From Rhizophagus irregularis (taxonomy: Eukaryota; Glomeromycota; Glomeromycetes; Glomerales; Glomeraceae), in contig NC_089433.1 in the NCBI RefSeq assembly GCF_026210795.1, positions 5,357,001 through 5,421,000 on the forward strand: a stretch of DNA of 64,000 nucleotides, written 5' to 3'. The notes under the pieces are model-generated. The model worked only from the letters and a program-made list of their open reading frames with translations. It searched no databases and was not told the origin of the DNA. A program made the translations under genes and the position numbers. This document shows positions 1-13,691 of this stretch, piece by piece. Positions within the stretch are counted from its first letter, which is position 1. Each line of letters starts with the position of its first letter.

Positions 1-10
1 TTGTTACACA

Positions 11-3000
11 ATGCAACGTTACATAATTTGTTTACCCAAAAAATTCCGTATACTTACTTTTTTGTCGTATTCTTTAGTATCTATTAATCTGAATTCATTT
101 GTAATTTTAAAAAAAAAGTCAATGGATTTTTTTATCAAGAAGCTATTTAAGTCATCACATATTAAGAAATGTAAAAAATGTAAATATGCATGTCATGCAA
201 TGTATTTTCAGCGAAATTTCAAAAATTGGACTAGTGGTAATAATATTATTGATAAATTTATTCAAAATACTCAGCTATCAGAACATACTTATTGGGTAGA
301 AAATGCATTAGAATGGATACCTTATGATAGATTGTATGATATTAGATATACTGCAAAAGATGAATTTGGAAAAGTGAATAGAGCAAATTGGATTGATGGA
401 TATCTAACTAATTGGGATAATGAAAATCAAAATTGGACGAGAGTAAACCAAAATATGTTTGTGGTTCTAAAAAGTTTAAATAATTTAAAGAATATTACAA
501 CTGAAATTGAAAATGAGGTATAATGAATTTATTAATAAAATTTTGAAGTTTTTAATTTTTACTAATATATTTATATTTGTAGGTCTATAATAAACCTTGT
601 GGTATAACTCAAGATCCAGAAACAAAAAATTATATCATGGTTTTGAATTATAATAAATGTAAAAAGTGTAATAGTATATGTAATGCAATACACTTTCAAC
701 ATAAATTCATAGATTGGACTAGTGGTAATAATGATATTGATAAATTTATTCAAGATACCCAGCTATCAGAACATACTGATTATATTGTAAAAAATGCATT
801 AGAATGGATACCTTATGATAGATTGTATGATATTAAATATATTTCAAAAGATGAATTTGGCAAAATATATCAAGCAAATTGGATTGATGGAGAAATAAAG
901 TATTGGTATAATGGAAATTGGGAAAGATATAATCAAAATATGTTTGTAGTTCTAAAAAGTTTAAATAATTTAAAAAATATTACAATTGAAATTGAAAATG
1001 AGGTATAATAAATTTATTAATAATTTTTGAAGTTTTTAATTTTTTATTAATATATTCATGTTTGTAGAATTACTCTAAACCTTATGGCATAACTCAGGAT
1101 CCAGAAACGAAAAATTATATCATGGTTTTGAATAATATTAAATGTAAAAAGTGTAATAGTATATGTAATGCAATACACTTTCAACATAAATTCATAGATT
1201 GGACTAGTGGTAATAATGATATTGATAAATTTATTCAAGATACTCAGCTATCAGTTCATAATAATATAAATATTATAGTATCACAAGCATTAGAATGGAT
1301 ACCTTATGATAGATTTTATGATATTAAATATATTTCAAAAGATAAATTTGGCGAAATATATAGAGCAAATTGGATTGATGGAGAAATAGAGTATTGGGAT
1401 AATGGAAATTGGAAAAGATATAATCAAAATATGTTTGTAGTTCTAAAAAGTTTAAATAATTTAAAGAATATTACAACTGAAATTGAAAATGAGGTATAAT
1501 GAATTTATTAATAAAATTTTGAAGTTTTTAATTTTTACTAATATATTTATATTTGTAGGTCTATAATAAACCTTGTGGTATAACTCAGGATCCAGAAACA
1601 AAAAATTATATCATGGTTTTGAATTATAATAAATGTAAAAAGTGTAATAGTATATGTGATGCAATACACTTTCAACATAAATTCATAGATTGGACTAGTG
1701 GTAATAATGATATTGATAAATTTATTCAAGATACCCAGTTATCAGAACATACTGATTATACTGATTATAGGATAAAAAAGATAAAAAATGCAATAGAATG
1801 GATACCTTATGATAGATTGTATATTGCAAAAGATGAATTTGGCAAAATATATCAAGCAAATTGGATTGATGGAGAAATAGAGTATTGGGATAATGGAAAT
1901 TGGAAAAGATACAATCAAAATATATTTGTAGTTCTAAAAAGTTTAAATAATTTAAAGAATATTACAACTGAAATTGAAAATGAGGTATAATGAATTTATT
2001 AATAAAATTTTGAAGTTTTTAATTTTTACTAATATATTCATGTTTGTAGGTCTATAAACCTTATGGCATAACTCAGGATCCAGAAACAAAAAATTATATC
2101 ATAGTTTTGAATAATTATAAATGTAAAAAGTGTAATAGTATATGTAATGCAATACACTTTCAACACAAATTCATAGATTGGACTAGTGGTAATAATGATA
2201 TTGATAAATTTATTCAAGATACCCAGTTATCAGAACATACTGATTATACTGATTATAGGATAAAAAAGATAAAAAATGCAATAGAATGGATACCTTATGA
2301 TAGATTGTATATTGCAAAAGATGAATTTTGCAAAATATATCAAGCAAATTGGATTGATGGAGAAATAGAGTATTGGGATAATGGAAATTGGAAAAGATAT
2401 AATCAAAATATATTTGTAGTTCTAAAAAGTTTAAATAATTTAAAGAATATTACAACTGAAATTGAAAATGAGGTATAATGAATTTATTAATAAAATTTTG
2501 AAGTTTTTAATTTTTACTAATATATTTATATTTGTAGGTTTATAAACCTTATGGCATAACTCAGGATCCAGAAACAAAAAATTATATCATGGTTTTGAAT
2601 AATAATAAATGTAAAAAGTGTAATAGAATATGTAATTTAATACACTTTCAACACAAATTCATAGATTGGACTAGTGGTAATAATGATATTGATAAATTTA
2701 TTCAAGATAGCCAGCTATCAGTTCATAATAATATTGAAGTATCACATGCATTAGAATGGATACCTTATGATAGATTGTATGATATTAAATATATTGCAAA
2801 AGGCGGGTTTGGCAAAGTGTATAGAGCAAATTGGATTGATGGAAATCTAATTAATTGGGATAATGAAAATCAAAATTGGATAAGATATAATCGAAATATG
2901 TTTGTAGCTCTTAAAAGTTTGGATAATTCAAAAAATGTTCCATTGGAATTTATGAATGAGGTATAATTTGATTAATTTAATCTATTGTTTATTATTATAA

Positions 3001-4045
3001 TACTTAAATTGTTAATTTTACTAGTATATTCTGTATTTTTTTTTTTATATAGATTATGTCGCATAATAAAGGAGGAATAGATAATAATTTTATTGTTAGA
3101 TTTTATGGAATAACTCAAGATCCAGAGACAAAAAATTATATGATGGTTTTAAATTATGCAGAAGATGGAAGTTTACGAAATTATTTAGATAAAGAATATA
3201 ATAAGCTTAATTGGGATAAAAAGATTGTTCATTTACGATATATTATAGATGGACTTAAATGTATTCATGAAAAGGAATTAGTTCACCGAGATTTGCATAT
3301 TGGAAATATATTAAAGTTTAAACATAAAATTGCTATAACTGATATGGGATTATGTAAACCTGCAAATTATAAAACATTAGAAAATACAAATAATAATATA
3401 TATGGTGTTTTGCCTTATGTAGCTCCTGAAATTTTAAGAGGACAAGGTTATACCAAAGCTGCTGATATTTATAGTTATGGTATAATTATGTATGAAGTAA
3501 TTTCCGGATTACCTCCATATTGTGATTTAAACCATGATAATAATTTAGCGATCAAAATTTGTCAAGGTCTTAGACCAAGGTTTAGCATTAAAGTACCACA
3601 ATTAATTGTGCAATTAATTAAAAGATGCTTAGATGCCAATCCATTAAATCGACCAATAGCAAAAGAAATTAATAGTACTTTATACATATGGAAAAATATT
3701 TCAAGTAATGAACAAAGCAAAGAATTACAAGTACAAATTGAGGAAGCGGGTGAAATAAACGAATATTCATTAGATAGCTGCATAACTTCAATTAACTTAG
3801 GAATATCATATAACACACATTCAGAAGCTATTTATACAAGTAGGTTACTCGATTTTAATAATCTTCCTGAACCAAAAAATTCAGACGATTATTATGAGCA
3901 AAATGATAATATTATAAGCAAGGAATTTTCAGGTATTATTAATAATTTTGTTATTTTAAAATATAAATCAGTTTTAAATATACTAATAACTTTTTATTAA
4001 ATAGAATCTTTACAAATCGATATATCTCAATTAAATATTAATTAA
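11..4045 (+). CDS. Protein kinase with six-fold amplified N-terminal exon
   Basis: Proposed exons: 11-517 (ATG at 11 or, in the same frame, at 122), 583-1002, 1068-1493, 1559-1984, 2050-2472, 2538-2960, 3053-3932, 4005-4045. Every join keeps the frame; the full chain would be about 1181 aa. Exons 1-6 each carry a Cys motif (CKKC-x3-C in most copies), a WTSGNNDIDKFIQ motif and the start of a kinase N-lobe (EWIPYDR). Exon 7 carries the rest of the kinase: VHRDLH-x-GN catalytic loop, DMG in place of DFG, and APE. The last two exons end in KEFS-ESLQIDIS, a tail I recognise from Rhizophagus kinases. Only exon 6 has an intact glycine loop (KGGFGKVY) and VALK lysine; copies 1-5 read K-D-[EK]-F. Role: probably Ser/Thr or Tyr kinase-like signalling, substrate unknown. 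The true 5' end may lie outside the window. The alternative is a recently expanded pseudogene, but no unit contains a stop. Confidence 0.75.
518..2960 (+). repeat. Tandem array of exon + intron units, about 488 bp each
   Basis: Five direct repeats of 485-491 bp follow the first exon copy. Each unit is one 65-bp intron (GTATAATGA or close variant, TTACTAATAT-like branch region, TTTGTAG) plus one exon of 420, 426, 426, 423 or 423 bp. All exon lengths are multiples of three and both flanking introns are phase 0, so any unit can be skipped or duplicated without a frameshift. Each unit begins with a remnant of kinase exon 7 (GITQDPETKNYI) fused to the Cys-motif exon. This places the duplication breakpoints just before the Cys motif and inside the hinge-region codons MVLN of the downstream kinase exon. 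Units 4 and 5 share an HTDYTDY insertion and look like the youngest pair. Confidence 0.9.
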
Positions 4046-7000
4046 GATGTAAGATTTTAATTTAGTTATTTGTATTCAATATATTATATTATTTTTTTTT
4101 TAGGTGCAAAAAACGAATATAACATTATTATATACTGATATTACTATTTTTTCTTTCGAGAACATGCAAATCATTACAATTTAAAATTCTGTTTAACATA
4201 GATTTTCTTAACATTGACGTTAAAATAGTACAGTATTTTGAAATTAGAATTAGTGAGAATTGCGCTAAATAAGATTTAAATTTTAATGACCATTTTTTTT
4301 AAATTATATATTTACTTATTTTATATTTGTTAGTTAAATAAAATTTTCAAATTTGAGCAATTATAAGATGTTTGGCCTGTCATATTCCAAGTTCAATTTA
4401 CAATTGTAATAATATACAAAGAGAAAGAAATTTTTTTTGATTCTGTCCTGGTAAACTGGCGAATATCCATCACTCTCTGAAATCGATTTAATTATATAGT
4501 GAGCGATTTCAACTTCATAATTGTACAAGATCAGCCCCAAAGAAACTGCAGACATAGCCACCTGGTCGCATGTTAATATTCAAAATTAAATAAATAAGAT
4601 CAGAACGAAACTAAAGATAAAATATACAAGGCTAGAACAAATAACCGAATGAAAGATGAAAGAAAAAAACAACTGGTTAGTTGCTATAAAGTGTAAAGAA
4701 AATAGATTCTGAAATTCTAAAAAACCTAAAATTTACCATTTACTGGGGTACCAAAGTTGAAACCCTATAAAAAAGAAAATGGTTGTAAGGAACTGTAGCA
4801 AATAAAAAAAGAAAACGAATATATTAAAAAAAGCTTACTTCTAGGAATATAAAAAGAAGAATAGGAAAGGCTCATAAAAAATTATCCATATTTGATGAAC
4901 AATCAGGTAGTATCGCCAGAGTCGGTTAAAACTAGATATATTCAAAATTAGTAAGATACTGTTGGAATTAATTTACTATAAAATAATTAAATAAAACTGA
5001 ACAATACTAAACAAATATAAAAAGAAGTAATAAATTAAAAGTATGAAAAATCAATTTTACATAAGTATTTCATAACAATGATAAATAAATATTACTAAGT
5101 TATTATTACAATTTCTAATTTTAAGATATTGTCTCACTTATTTCTAAGCTTATTTGTTTTAAATAAAACAAGCCTTTGGAGATTAAGTAATTTATAGGTG
5201 TAGAATTGTTTTTAATTTTTAAACGTAAATTTCAGGGCAGTATTGTGGCAAGTAGCATTAATACTGCTGTTTATACATAAAAAAATTAAGAAGCACTATT
5301 TTAAATTATGCGATTTGGAGTAACATTTTTCTCCTGATCCACAAATGACTTAAAACTAGTACTATCAATTAATATGTTTAGTATACTTGAATAAAGAATA
5401 AGAAATTAAGTATCTAGAAAATAAAGCATTATCAAATATTGATGATTTTATTACAATTGTATAAACTAATGACAGTATACTAGGAAACCGTCAGAAGTCC
5501 CGAAAAAAAGATAAAATTAAAATTTGCGATTTCATTGGATGACGTCATGTGAGGAACAAGAATTCACTTTTTCATAATGCGTAGACATATACAGTCCTTC
5601 ATTCCGATCCGGACAGTTAACCTATATGTATAATTACAAAATAAATCACTCGGATTTCTTTTTAGAAAATTCTTGCAATGAAATATAGTAATTTAATATG
5701 AAGAGGGCTATTTGTTTGCAATAAAATACAATAATATAAAAATAATTTTATAATCATTTCAAGAGAATTAGAAATTACTATATAAACAGTTTATACCATC
5801 ATTTATTATAATCTTTGTAAACTTATTCTAATTGGGAAATAAATCATTATAAAAATACACCTGACATTATGTTACATAAAAGAATTTAAATGTGATATAT
5901 ATATATAGATTTAAATATTAGATTTATGATTAAAGGTAATTAAATGTATAACAATCTGGATTTACAAATATAAATAAATTGATATACCACAATTGTAATA
6001 CTAATAATAGAGATAATAATAATATTATAAGTATCATTTTTTTTCCAAAAAGATTTGATAATATAAATAAAAGAATTACTGTATAATTTATTATTAATTA
6101 TAAATGAAAAAAAATAAGGAATATAACTTAATTTGTAAAACAATAAGATACTAAAAATTTAGAAAAATAATTTACTATTAATAATAACCTACCTCTTATA
6201 GAATTATATAAAAATTAAAAATTATTCCAGCTAAAAATATTTTTAAACTAGTATTAATTCGGTTTATAATTTATAATAATATTTCTGATTTATTCATCAA
6301 TTATTATATAGTATAATATTGAAGATAAATTAGTTATAAAGAGGTTTTAGTTTTTAGTCTTTTTTTAATGAATTTTTTATCATTTCTCACACAGTCTTTC
6401 ACCATCTTTTATTATATTCTACTGTCATTTCTTATTATATTTTTTATTAATAATTTTTTTTAAAAATCATTACAAAAATGTTAATAATTATTGAATGGAA
6501 CGATCCAAACCTCATTGACAAATTATCAAGTAACAAAACATGTCATTTTTTCAATGATAGTCTATGAACTATCCTTGAAAATTTTACAGAAATTGAGAAG
6601 ATACAACCCAATATAATATAAAATATTTTTATATGGATGCAGAAAGTCCATTTCAACTCTACATTAATTTGTTTAATTACTTTACCGAACGTAGTCTAGA
6701 CAAGTGAATTAAACTATTAGTTTTAAACCTACTTGCTCGAAATACCTTATTATTTATTAACCTCATTATGGCAATTTATTCTAAAAAAATAACTACAACC
6801 ATATTTACATAAATTCATGATACAATAGTTTTATTTATTGTGGGTCAAATGACTATGACGAGTTTATAGAGAATAGTTGAATACTGTCTTAAAGGAAATA
6901 AGAATATTCCAGGTTCTGGGTAAACAAGAGAAATTTTTTCATATGGAGAAAAAACTTTTCAAAAGTAATACTTACAACTATAATTTAAGAATGTATATTC

Positions 7001-8021
7001 ATTAACCAACAATAAATACTACTATGACAATCCATAAAGAGGGATATATGTAGAAGTCATCTTTATATAAAATTACGGATGTATTTAGCAATCCAAAATA
7101 TAGACAACTCATCTGCTCAAATATAATATTATACAATAATCAGGTTAAAATGAATCATTTTATAATTAATATTGAGTAATAAATTTCAACCATTCTGCCA
7201 ATATACTTATTTCTTTAATTATTTCAAACATTTTAAAAGTTATGACACTCATAGCAAATAGGGTGTTCGCTGCAAATGGCTTTGTGGCGACACCAACAAT
7301 GCAGGACAAAATGGACTGCGCTAAAACGTGGTTACAAAATCTCACGAGAATTTTACTGGGAAACGAGGAGGAGTTTAATAAAAAAATACAAAAATACCAA
7401 ACACTATTTTAATAAGATAGTTTTTGTGGTGTGGTGGTATTTTCAAACTAAACACTTAAAAAAAATGAAACTCATCTGGAACACAATATACTATTATATC
7501 AAAATGATACTGTAAACAAATTTATAAGCAATGAATAAAATATTGTTTAATTAATATTTGATTAATAATATTAAGATAATAATTAAATTTATATAATATT
7601 AATATTATAATAATAATAATTTTTTATAATTCTATTTTATAATCTAAACAAAGTTTATTAGATATTATATGTAGTAATATATGTAATATACTATTTATTT
7701 ATTTATTTATTTTTTTGAAAATAATTAAAAAGCAATTATATTGTTATGAATTTTTAGATAAAAAAAATTTATAATTTGAAATATTTTATTGTTTATAATA
7801 ATATTAATGAGTGATCTAATTACATTTTAATAATTTATTCTACATTTTATTTCTATATTATTATTAAAAGTTAATCATAATTGGTAATTAGTACTATTTT
7901 TAGAAACAATAAAATTTTTTTTTGTAACTCTAATTATGATCAGTTACTGCATAACCGCCACTCTTACTTTGAATTGCATAAAATTTTCATAAAATAAAAA
8001 TTGCCTTTTTAATCAGCAAAA
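4046..8021. other. AT-rich intergenic region
   Basis: About 4 kb with no convincing gene. A CRE-like TGACGTCA lies near 5539. A short less AT-rich patch at 7260-7400 encodes KWTALKRGY in an open frame of 79 codons (7276-7515). This loosely recalls Myb/SANT-like DNA-binding domains but stops after about 20 residues of similarity, so at best it is a relic. Confidence 0.5.
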
Positions 8022-9464
8022 ATGATTTCTAATATTATAAAATGTTTTCATAAGGGTGTTATTCCATCTCAATTTGCTACTCGATTTCTTCAATTATCAA
8101 AATTTAACTCAAAACCTAATTACAAAGTTCAATCATTATATTCAAGATACCATACAATATCCTTTCCTAATAAATATGAAAAATGGAAATCAACTTACTT
8201 TATCAAAAAAAAAAGATGGCCACCAATACAAAATTATTTGCATTATAATAATTGTGAATATAATAATACAAGCAAGTTGTTTAATATCATTCTATATGGA
8301 TGTGGTTTAATCATTCCATATGGAAGTTTAATATATTTGGCTCAGTCTTATAAGCAGCATAATATTAAAATCTTGGAAAAAGAAATACTAAAAGAGGTTG
8401 TATTACCAGATGGTTATATTTCCCGACCTGAAGTTATTGAACAAATCAAAAAAATTTTTCAGCCAGATAATGATCATTCATATTATCATGTTATTTATGG
8501 TGAAGTTGGAACTGGAAAAACAACATTAGTTAAAAAAGCAATCAAAGAAGTTGGAAAAGGTGTAATATATATTGACATTGGAGAATTTGAACGAGATCAA
8601 AGTGAGTTATTTATTATTTATTTTGTCGTTGATCACTATTTTTGATTTTAATTTTATAAATGAAATAGGTATGACTTTGAATTCTTTAAAGCATATTGCT
8701 GAAATGTATAAAGCAAAGTATAATAAACCTCCAGTTATTATTTATGATAATGTTGAATATTTAATTCATAACAATCCAGAAATTCTTGATATCTTACAGG
8801 ATGATGCAAAGGATAGTGCTGACAACAGAAAGTACATTGCAGTGTTTGTTGCCAATGAAGCAAATGTTATAATGAGAATGGGATGTAAGTACTGAAATCT
8901 ATTTCTTTTTGTACTTTTAAAATATACTTATATAATGCAATTTTTATTTAAGCTCGTAGTTCTTGGTCATGTGCATCAGTGATGGAAATTGGCAACTTTA
9001 ATGAAAAAGAATCAATGGAATATTTAACTAAGAAACGCAATATCAATGAAGTAGATGCAAAAAAATTATATGAATTAGTTGATAGTAATTTTTTAGACCT
9101 TTATGCTGCAGCAGATGAGTTTCTTGATACAAAATCTTTCGAAGGTAGGAATTAGTTTTATTATCAATTCGCGTCAGTCAAATAGAATCATTCTTACCAA
9201 CTTTTTTTCATAGATATTAAAAAGGGAATAACAAAAGAAATCGAAAGAAAATCTATTATAAAATACAAATATCATGAAGTAAGAAATAAAATTTTAAAGG
9301 CTTTATTAGAATGTAAAAAGTTTAGAGTTATGGATTTTTTTGATAATTATGAAGATGCTGGTAATTTCTTATATTTTGACATATTTGCATATCATCCAGA
9401 AAGTGATAATATAACATTTCAGTATGAATGGTATATTAGAGAAAATGCTAGTGAATTCAGGTAA
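8022..9464 (+). CDS. P-loop (AAA-like) ATPase with N-terminal membrane anchor
   Basis: Four exons: 8022-8601, 8669-8884, 8953-9144, 9214-9464, giving 412 aa. The introns are 67-69 bp with GTGAGT, GTAAGT and GTAGGA donors, and all joins keep frame. Residues 1-50 are basic, Ser/Leu-rich and poor in acidic residues, like a mitochondrial presequence. A hydrophobic segment spans about 86-107. Walker A (GEVGTGKTT) is at 160-168 and Walker B (VIIYDN) at 216-221. The C-terminal part (SFED...FAYHPES...YIRENASEF) resembles a lineage-expanded P-loop NTPase family of Rhizophagus. The target peptide plus TM plus ATPase layout recalls inner-membrane proteins such as Yme2, but I see no direct homology to it. 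Function unknown; possibly STAND/AAA-like. The model is supported by uninterrupted family-like sequence across all three introns. Confidence 0.8.
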
Positions 9465-12400
9465 TAAGTATATACTTATGGATAATAAAAAGGTTTATTT
9501 TTAACTATATTTCTAAATTCAAAAACAAATTACATCATTTAAAAATATAATAAGATATTGACGAAGTTAATCCTTAGATAATTTGAATAAATTTTTTAAA
9601 TAAATCGTTCATATAATTAGAGCTTCTCTTATATTATATCCTGGTTTGAGGGCCATCAATTCTTGGGTCTGAATATGAAAGTAAAAACGGTAATTAATGC
9701 AGGTATATGGCATGCCGAGTTGGACAAAATTATTTGACGTGGAAGATATCATCAGATGTTTGGATTTTTTAACTAATTATGTATAATGATTTTATTATTC
9801 TAGGTTAGCTATTTGTTATTTATGGGATTAACGAATGATTAAACGTGAACAGATAAAAGATAATACGAATATCACTCTCATGTTACCTAATTACACTTTG
9901 TTTATCGGTTCATGTTTGTTGTTTGTATATGTCATTTGTCCTTCGTTTAGCAAGTAATCAGACGTAGAGTAGATAACATATTTATCTTTTCATGCGTATA
10001 ACTTTTGTCTGTGGGTTCTTATTTTTCGGCTTTGAACTTTTCTTTGAACACTTTTATTTATTAAAACTTACAGTTATACTAATGCATCATATCTAAACTA
10101 AAACTTGCATATTGACCGGTTGTTGTCTAACTTTTCTTTAAAGAATGTGTTTTGCGCTCTGTTATAAAATTTTCAACCTATTAACATATAATATTCATCA
10201 ATTTTCAAATAGAAATCTTTGGGAAGAAACTAAGTGGAATAAGGAAATGTTAGAGTAATAAGAAAAATATACTTTTTATTTACAAATGATAAGAGAAATA
10301 AATATTTTTTAAACTAGTACTAACATATTTCTTTCCTTTTTTTTTATTCCAGGAACGGTTTGCGACGTTAGTATAGAATACAAATTGGTGTGAGGGAGAA
10401 AGTTTGCTTTCGTTTCTTTGAATTAATATAAATCACATCCTGCCCTTTTACGATATTTTGTAATTTAAAAAGTGCTTTGATTTATTCTTAAAAGAAAGTA
10501 ATGAGTTGATAATAATTAATAGCTAAAAAAAAACAAAAAAAAATTTCTCCTTACCTTTGTTTTGAAGTAAAGCATCTAGAAGTACTGAAAGTATTTAAGA
10601 TAAGATAAATAATTTTTCTTTTTTTTTTAAAAAAAAAGATAAGTAAAATAAAATAGAATAAATAAAGTATAAATTATAGCTTCAATGTTTCGGGCACTTA
10701 CTGCGGAAATTGAAAATTTGAAAATTTTTATCTTGAAAATTGAAAATATATTAGTAAAATCGAAATAATTTTTTAATGAGTAACTCACCTGATACAATTA
10801 GTAATCAAATGATGTCATTATCTGATTGTTTTGTTTAGTTAAAATCAAAGTTCGACAATATAAATACAGTAAAACATATAGTATATATATAGATGTACAG
10901 TATATAAAATAACATTTTAAAATATATAAATAATAAGACCAATAATAAACGAAAAACTTTAAAAATATTTGGAATATTTATTTGATTTATTAAATCTGAT
11001 CATTTACTTCTTTTTGTGCTTCCAAGTAAAAAGCCGCTTTTTTACATAAGTAAACAAGCATGTGAAATTGCCGAACGTATATTACTAAATTCCTTTGTAA
11101 TAAATATTTTCATTTTTACCGACCTAAAATAATATCACCAGAATTATTTTTTAATATTAAAAAAAAAAAAGATATTCGATAGAAAATTGATAGAAAAATT
11201 CATAATTTTATTTATATTCACTAGAAACATTTGGTAAACCCAATTTCTACGTTACATTTTTCCAAGAATTTTCATTTTTTTTTTTATTAAAGATAAAAAT
11301 AAGTACTCATGTATATATGTATATGTTGCAAAAAAAAAATAAACTTTATTTGTCTTTATTTGTATATAAAAATTTTTTTCTTCGTGAAAAAAAATTGTTT
11401 ATTTCTTGTATTACAGTTTACATTTAAATATATTCAACAAAAAAGTATAAAAAAAAGTATGCGTTGTTATTTGTAGATCACAAAAATATAGTATCAACCC
11501 ATGTCCGTTAATTTTATCGAGGGGTCAAATATGGACAGATAAACATCAAGCATTATGTCTTATGACATACGCATTATCTCCTATGAAGAATAATGTATAC
11601 AATTTAAAACAAAGAAATTGCTATTTTAATTTATGTTACAATGCATGTTATTAAATTATGTTGGGTCCGTAAACACAAGTCATAAGGTATAAACAAGTAA
11701 AAAATATTTGAAACATTTTGTCCACTCCTGCTTGCCATAAATGTATTAATATTTGTAACAACCCGTGTTACAGATTATTATAAAAATATGTCGATTACTC
11801 AATCTAACTAATACAATCGGTTGATCATTTACCCATTAATATTATTGAATTTTTTAATTTGGTCTTTATGAATAACTTTTTGTCAATTCTATGAACAAAC
11901 CTGAAATAGTATTGATTTTAATTGGTTCAAAATAGCAAAATAGTTATTTTATAATAAACTACTATAATTTACTATTATTTCTATCGGGCTGAATCCGTGT
12001 GACTCAATTCGTATTTGTCATGTTTTTGTACAATTGATATATGAACGATAATTTTTCTCATAAAAATAGATTTTTAGAATTTTTCTCAAAAAAAAAAAAA
12101 AAAAAAAAAATATCTTAACGAAATATTATATTAAAATGCGTTTATCGATCTAACGTCTCACTTTTGACGGTTTGCTAATTAAAAGAATACTTTCCTTTAA
12201 GGACCTTAATCTTATTACGCTATATAACTACCCAACAGAGATAAAAAGAACGCTATAATAACGTCCTCCATGGTCTGAAACAAACGACTTCGCAGTTCCG
12301 TTATCTTCACAATTCCATCATCCTTGCGGCTCCAATTTTAACAACTTGAAATCGAAGAAACAAATTTAAGGCGAGTACTTCCGTTGTTTGGTACTACTCG

Positions 12401-13691
12401 CTTTACGGGCGTGCGTTGTTTTTTGGTGTTACAACATAGGGGTTTATGTGCTCGTAGTACGTACCATATGCTACTGGCTAATAGCGGTCTACTAGTGCAC
12501 TAGGAGATAGCGACTGATGACGCCAAATAGGTGGTCCTACAAGCTGACTCATATGGGAGGGCAAGCCGTGGTGCCCATGGAAGTGACACATATCTCTATG
12601 TTGTGAGCATACTTGATTATGATATATGCTAATCGTAATGTAACCATGTTTTTTTTAGATTTTAGAATTTGTAATTACAAAATGTGAAGAATTTTCTTAA
12701 ATTGGATGATTACAGAGAAAAATACCAGGTTATTACGATGAAAATTAAGAATCAGGTAAATTTTTGAGTATACTATGTATATTTAGGGTCAATTTTAATG
12801 TTTGCTTTCATTTTTAGATGGGTGGCGATCGTTCTTTTTATTGTTCTTTATATCAGTTGTAAATTCAAAGTAAATAAACTACTATAGTATCTTTTTTTTT
12901 TCTTTGAGAAAAAATAAAAAATAAATAGTCGAATAATTATATTTAAATATGGAGAATTTTAAATTCTAATGAAGACTAATATCTTTATTTAAGTAAAATG
13001 ATTTTGAAATAATCGTAAATAAATACAAACACTTTATACAGTAATTAATCCATTTATTGGAATAATATATCGTTTTATATTTTAAATAATTAAAGAATAA
13101 CCTTTTAAAATCAAATTTTCAAATGTTATCAATGATATCGAATGTTATAGTTATATCGTTATAAGATGTAAATAATTTAACTTTTCCAAAATATTACCAT
13201 TACAATTAGTTTGTTCGTCGAAACAATAAAAAGCATTTTTGAAATGACATAATGCTACATTATAAATTATTGTTTGTAGGGTAGAAATATCATCTTTTTT
13301 GTTGATTTGATATAAAACTCTTATACATATTATTTTCCATTCGCCTTCAAATTTTCACACATTAAATAACAAAAAATCTCGAAAGATATAAAGTCCGTCC
13401 TTAAATCAAACGAATCAAATAAATTATCAAAAAAGTTTTTACACAATGAACTATACGGGTTTTAGTACCGATATTTTAAATTATTGGATTCTAATTATGG
13501 TATACAGCAGTTTACCGAAAATTACAGTCATATTCCTGATTACCGATCATCCGGACGGGCTTAATCGCAGAAATCTTATGGAATTCCACGACGATCTATG
13601 TCTAGTTGGGACCGGATGATCGACAATTCTCCGGAGCGACCACGACAACTGGATAAATAATAGTTATTCGGCTCGAAGTGCCGAATAAGTG
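9465..13691. other. AT-rich intergenic region with one GC-richer island
   Basis: No gene recognised. The stretch about 12240-12620 is clearly richer in G+C than its surroundings and lacks long open frames. An inverted repeat (GATCATCCGG at 13545-13554, its complement at 13612-13621) and a hairpin (TTATTCGGC at 13664-13672 pairing with 13680-13688) lie just left of the transposon-like element at 13692. Confidence 0.5.

Noticed and set aside
571..1729. Three near-identical 60-aa minus-strand frames
   Set aside because: They are antisense shadows of the repeated kinase exon and mirror its periodicity.
4361..4561. 66-codon minus-strand frame (MAMSAVSLGLILYNYEVEIA)
   Set aside because: Short and isolated, with no recognisable domain and no adjoining exons.
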